Positions 63,984 to 64,000 of a DNA stretch of 64,000 nucleotides are shown here, in pieces. Each line of letters opens with the position of its first letter. Within the stretch, counting starts at the first letter, position 1. Made by a program: the position numbers and the translations under genes. The notes under the pieces were generated by a model. The model was not told the origin of the DNA. It did not search any database and saw only the letters and a list, made by a program, of their open reading frames with translations. The DNA is from Paenarthrobacter aurescens TC1 (GTDB taxonomy: Bacteria > Actinomycetota > Actinomycetes > Actinomycetales > Micrococcaceae): the NCBI GenBank assembly GCA_000014925.1, contig CP000474.1:1674001-1738000 (forward strand). The letters run 5' to 3'.

Positions 63984-64000
63984 CCGCTCCACCAGAACCA

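Overview
The window is GC-rich, strongly third-position-GC actinobacterial chromosome. Gene content and order point to the Micrococcaceae, most likely an Arthrobacter or Paenarthrobacter relative; this is a judgement from protein character and synteny, not from a search. Genes are tightly packed, with many ATGA/GTGA/TAATG overlaps. I see no rRNA, tRNA, CRISPR array, insertion sequence or prophage.

Region 1 (1-6976, + strand) is a leucine / branched-chain acyl-CoA degradation operon: two acyl-CoA carboxylase subunits (the first cut by the window edge), acyl-CoA dehydrogenase, two 3-oxoacid CoA-transferase subunits, a MaoC hydratase and a CitE-type lyase. The same gene set occurs in Mycobacterium tuberculosis Rv2498c-Rv2504c. 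Region 2 (7064-14660) is a carbohydrate cluster on the - strand: lipoprotein binding protein, two permeases, two Gfo/Idh/MocA oxidoreductases and a ThuA-like protein, with no ABC ATPase gene. A divergent LacI-type regulator faces it, and the intergenic region holds two copies of a 12-bp palindrome and a good -35/-10 promoter. A lipase-maturation-factor-like membrane protein follows.

Region 3 (16196-64000) is largely the conserved actinobacterial core: dxr-rip1-ispG-GNAT, proS, rimP-nusA-ylxR-infB-rbfA, truB, ribF, rpsO, pnp, M16 peptidase, dapB, dapA, rnj, ftsK, pgsA, cinA and a clgR-like regulator. The order resembles M. tuberculosis. Accessory genes are inserted into it: a TetR-regulated ABC-2 exporter, a TSUP permease / sugar-kinase-like resistance protein / VIT1 transporter group, a guanine-deaminase-like protein and aminotransferase, two small membrane proteins, and an acyltransferase-like membrane protein next to a short DUF222-like ORF under a LexA-type box. 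The largest insertion (45753-53641) holds the molybdenum cofactor genes moaA-moaD, a two-component system, a membrane-bound sulfite-oxidase-fold enzyme and moeA-moaC-mog-moaE.

The most striking cross-cutting observation is regulatory. At least fourteen genes have a TANNNT-type -10 hexamer ending 6 or 7 bases before their start codon, which predicts leaderless mRNAs and fixes several start codons. In two cases (dapB, ftsK) a strong terminator-like hairpin sits directly against this -10. I found no clearly new defence or mobile system. The best candidates for undescribed biology are the ThuA/Gfo-Idh cluster with its operators, the two-component/molybdoenzyme locus, and the SOS-box-controlled short ORF.
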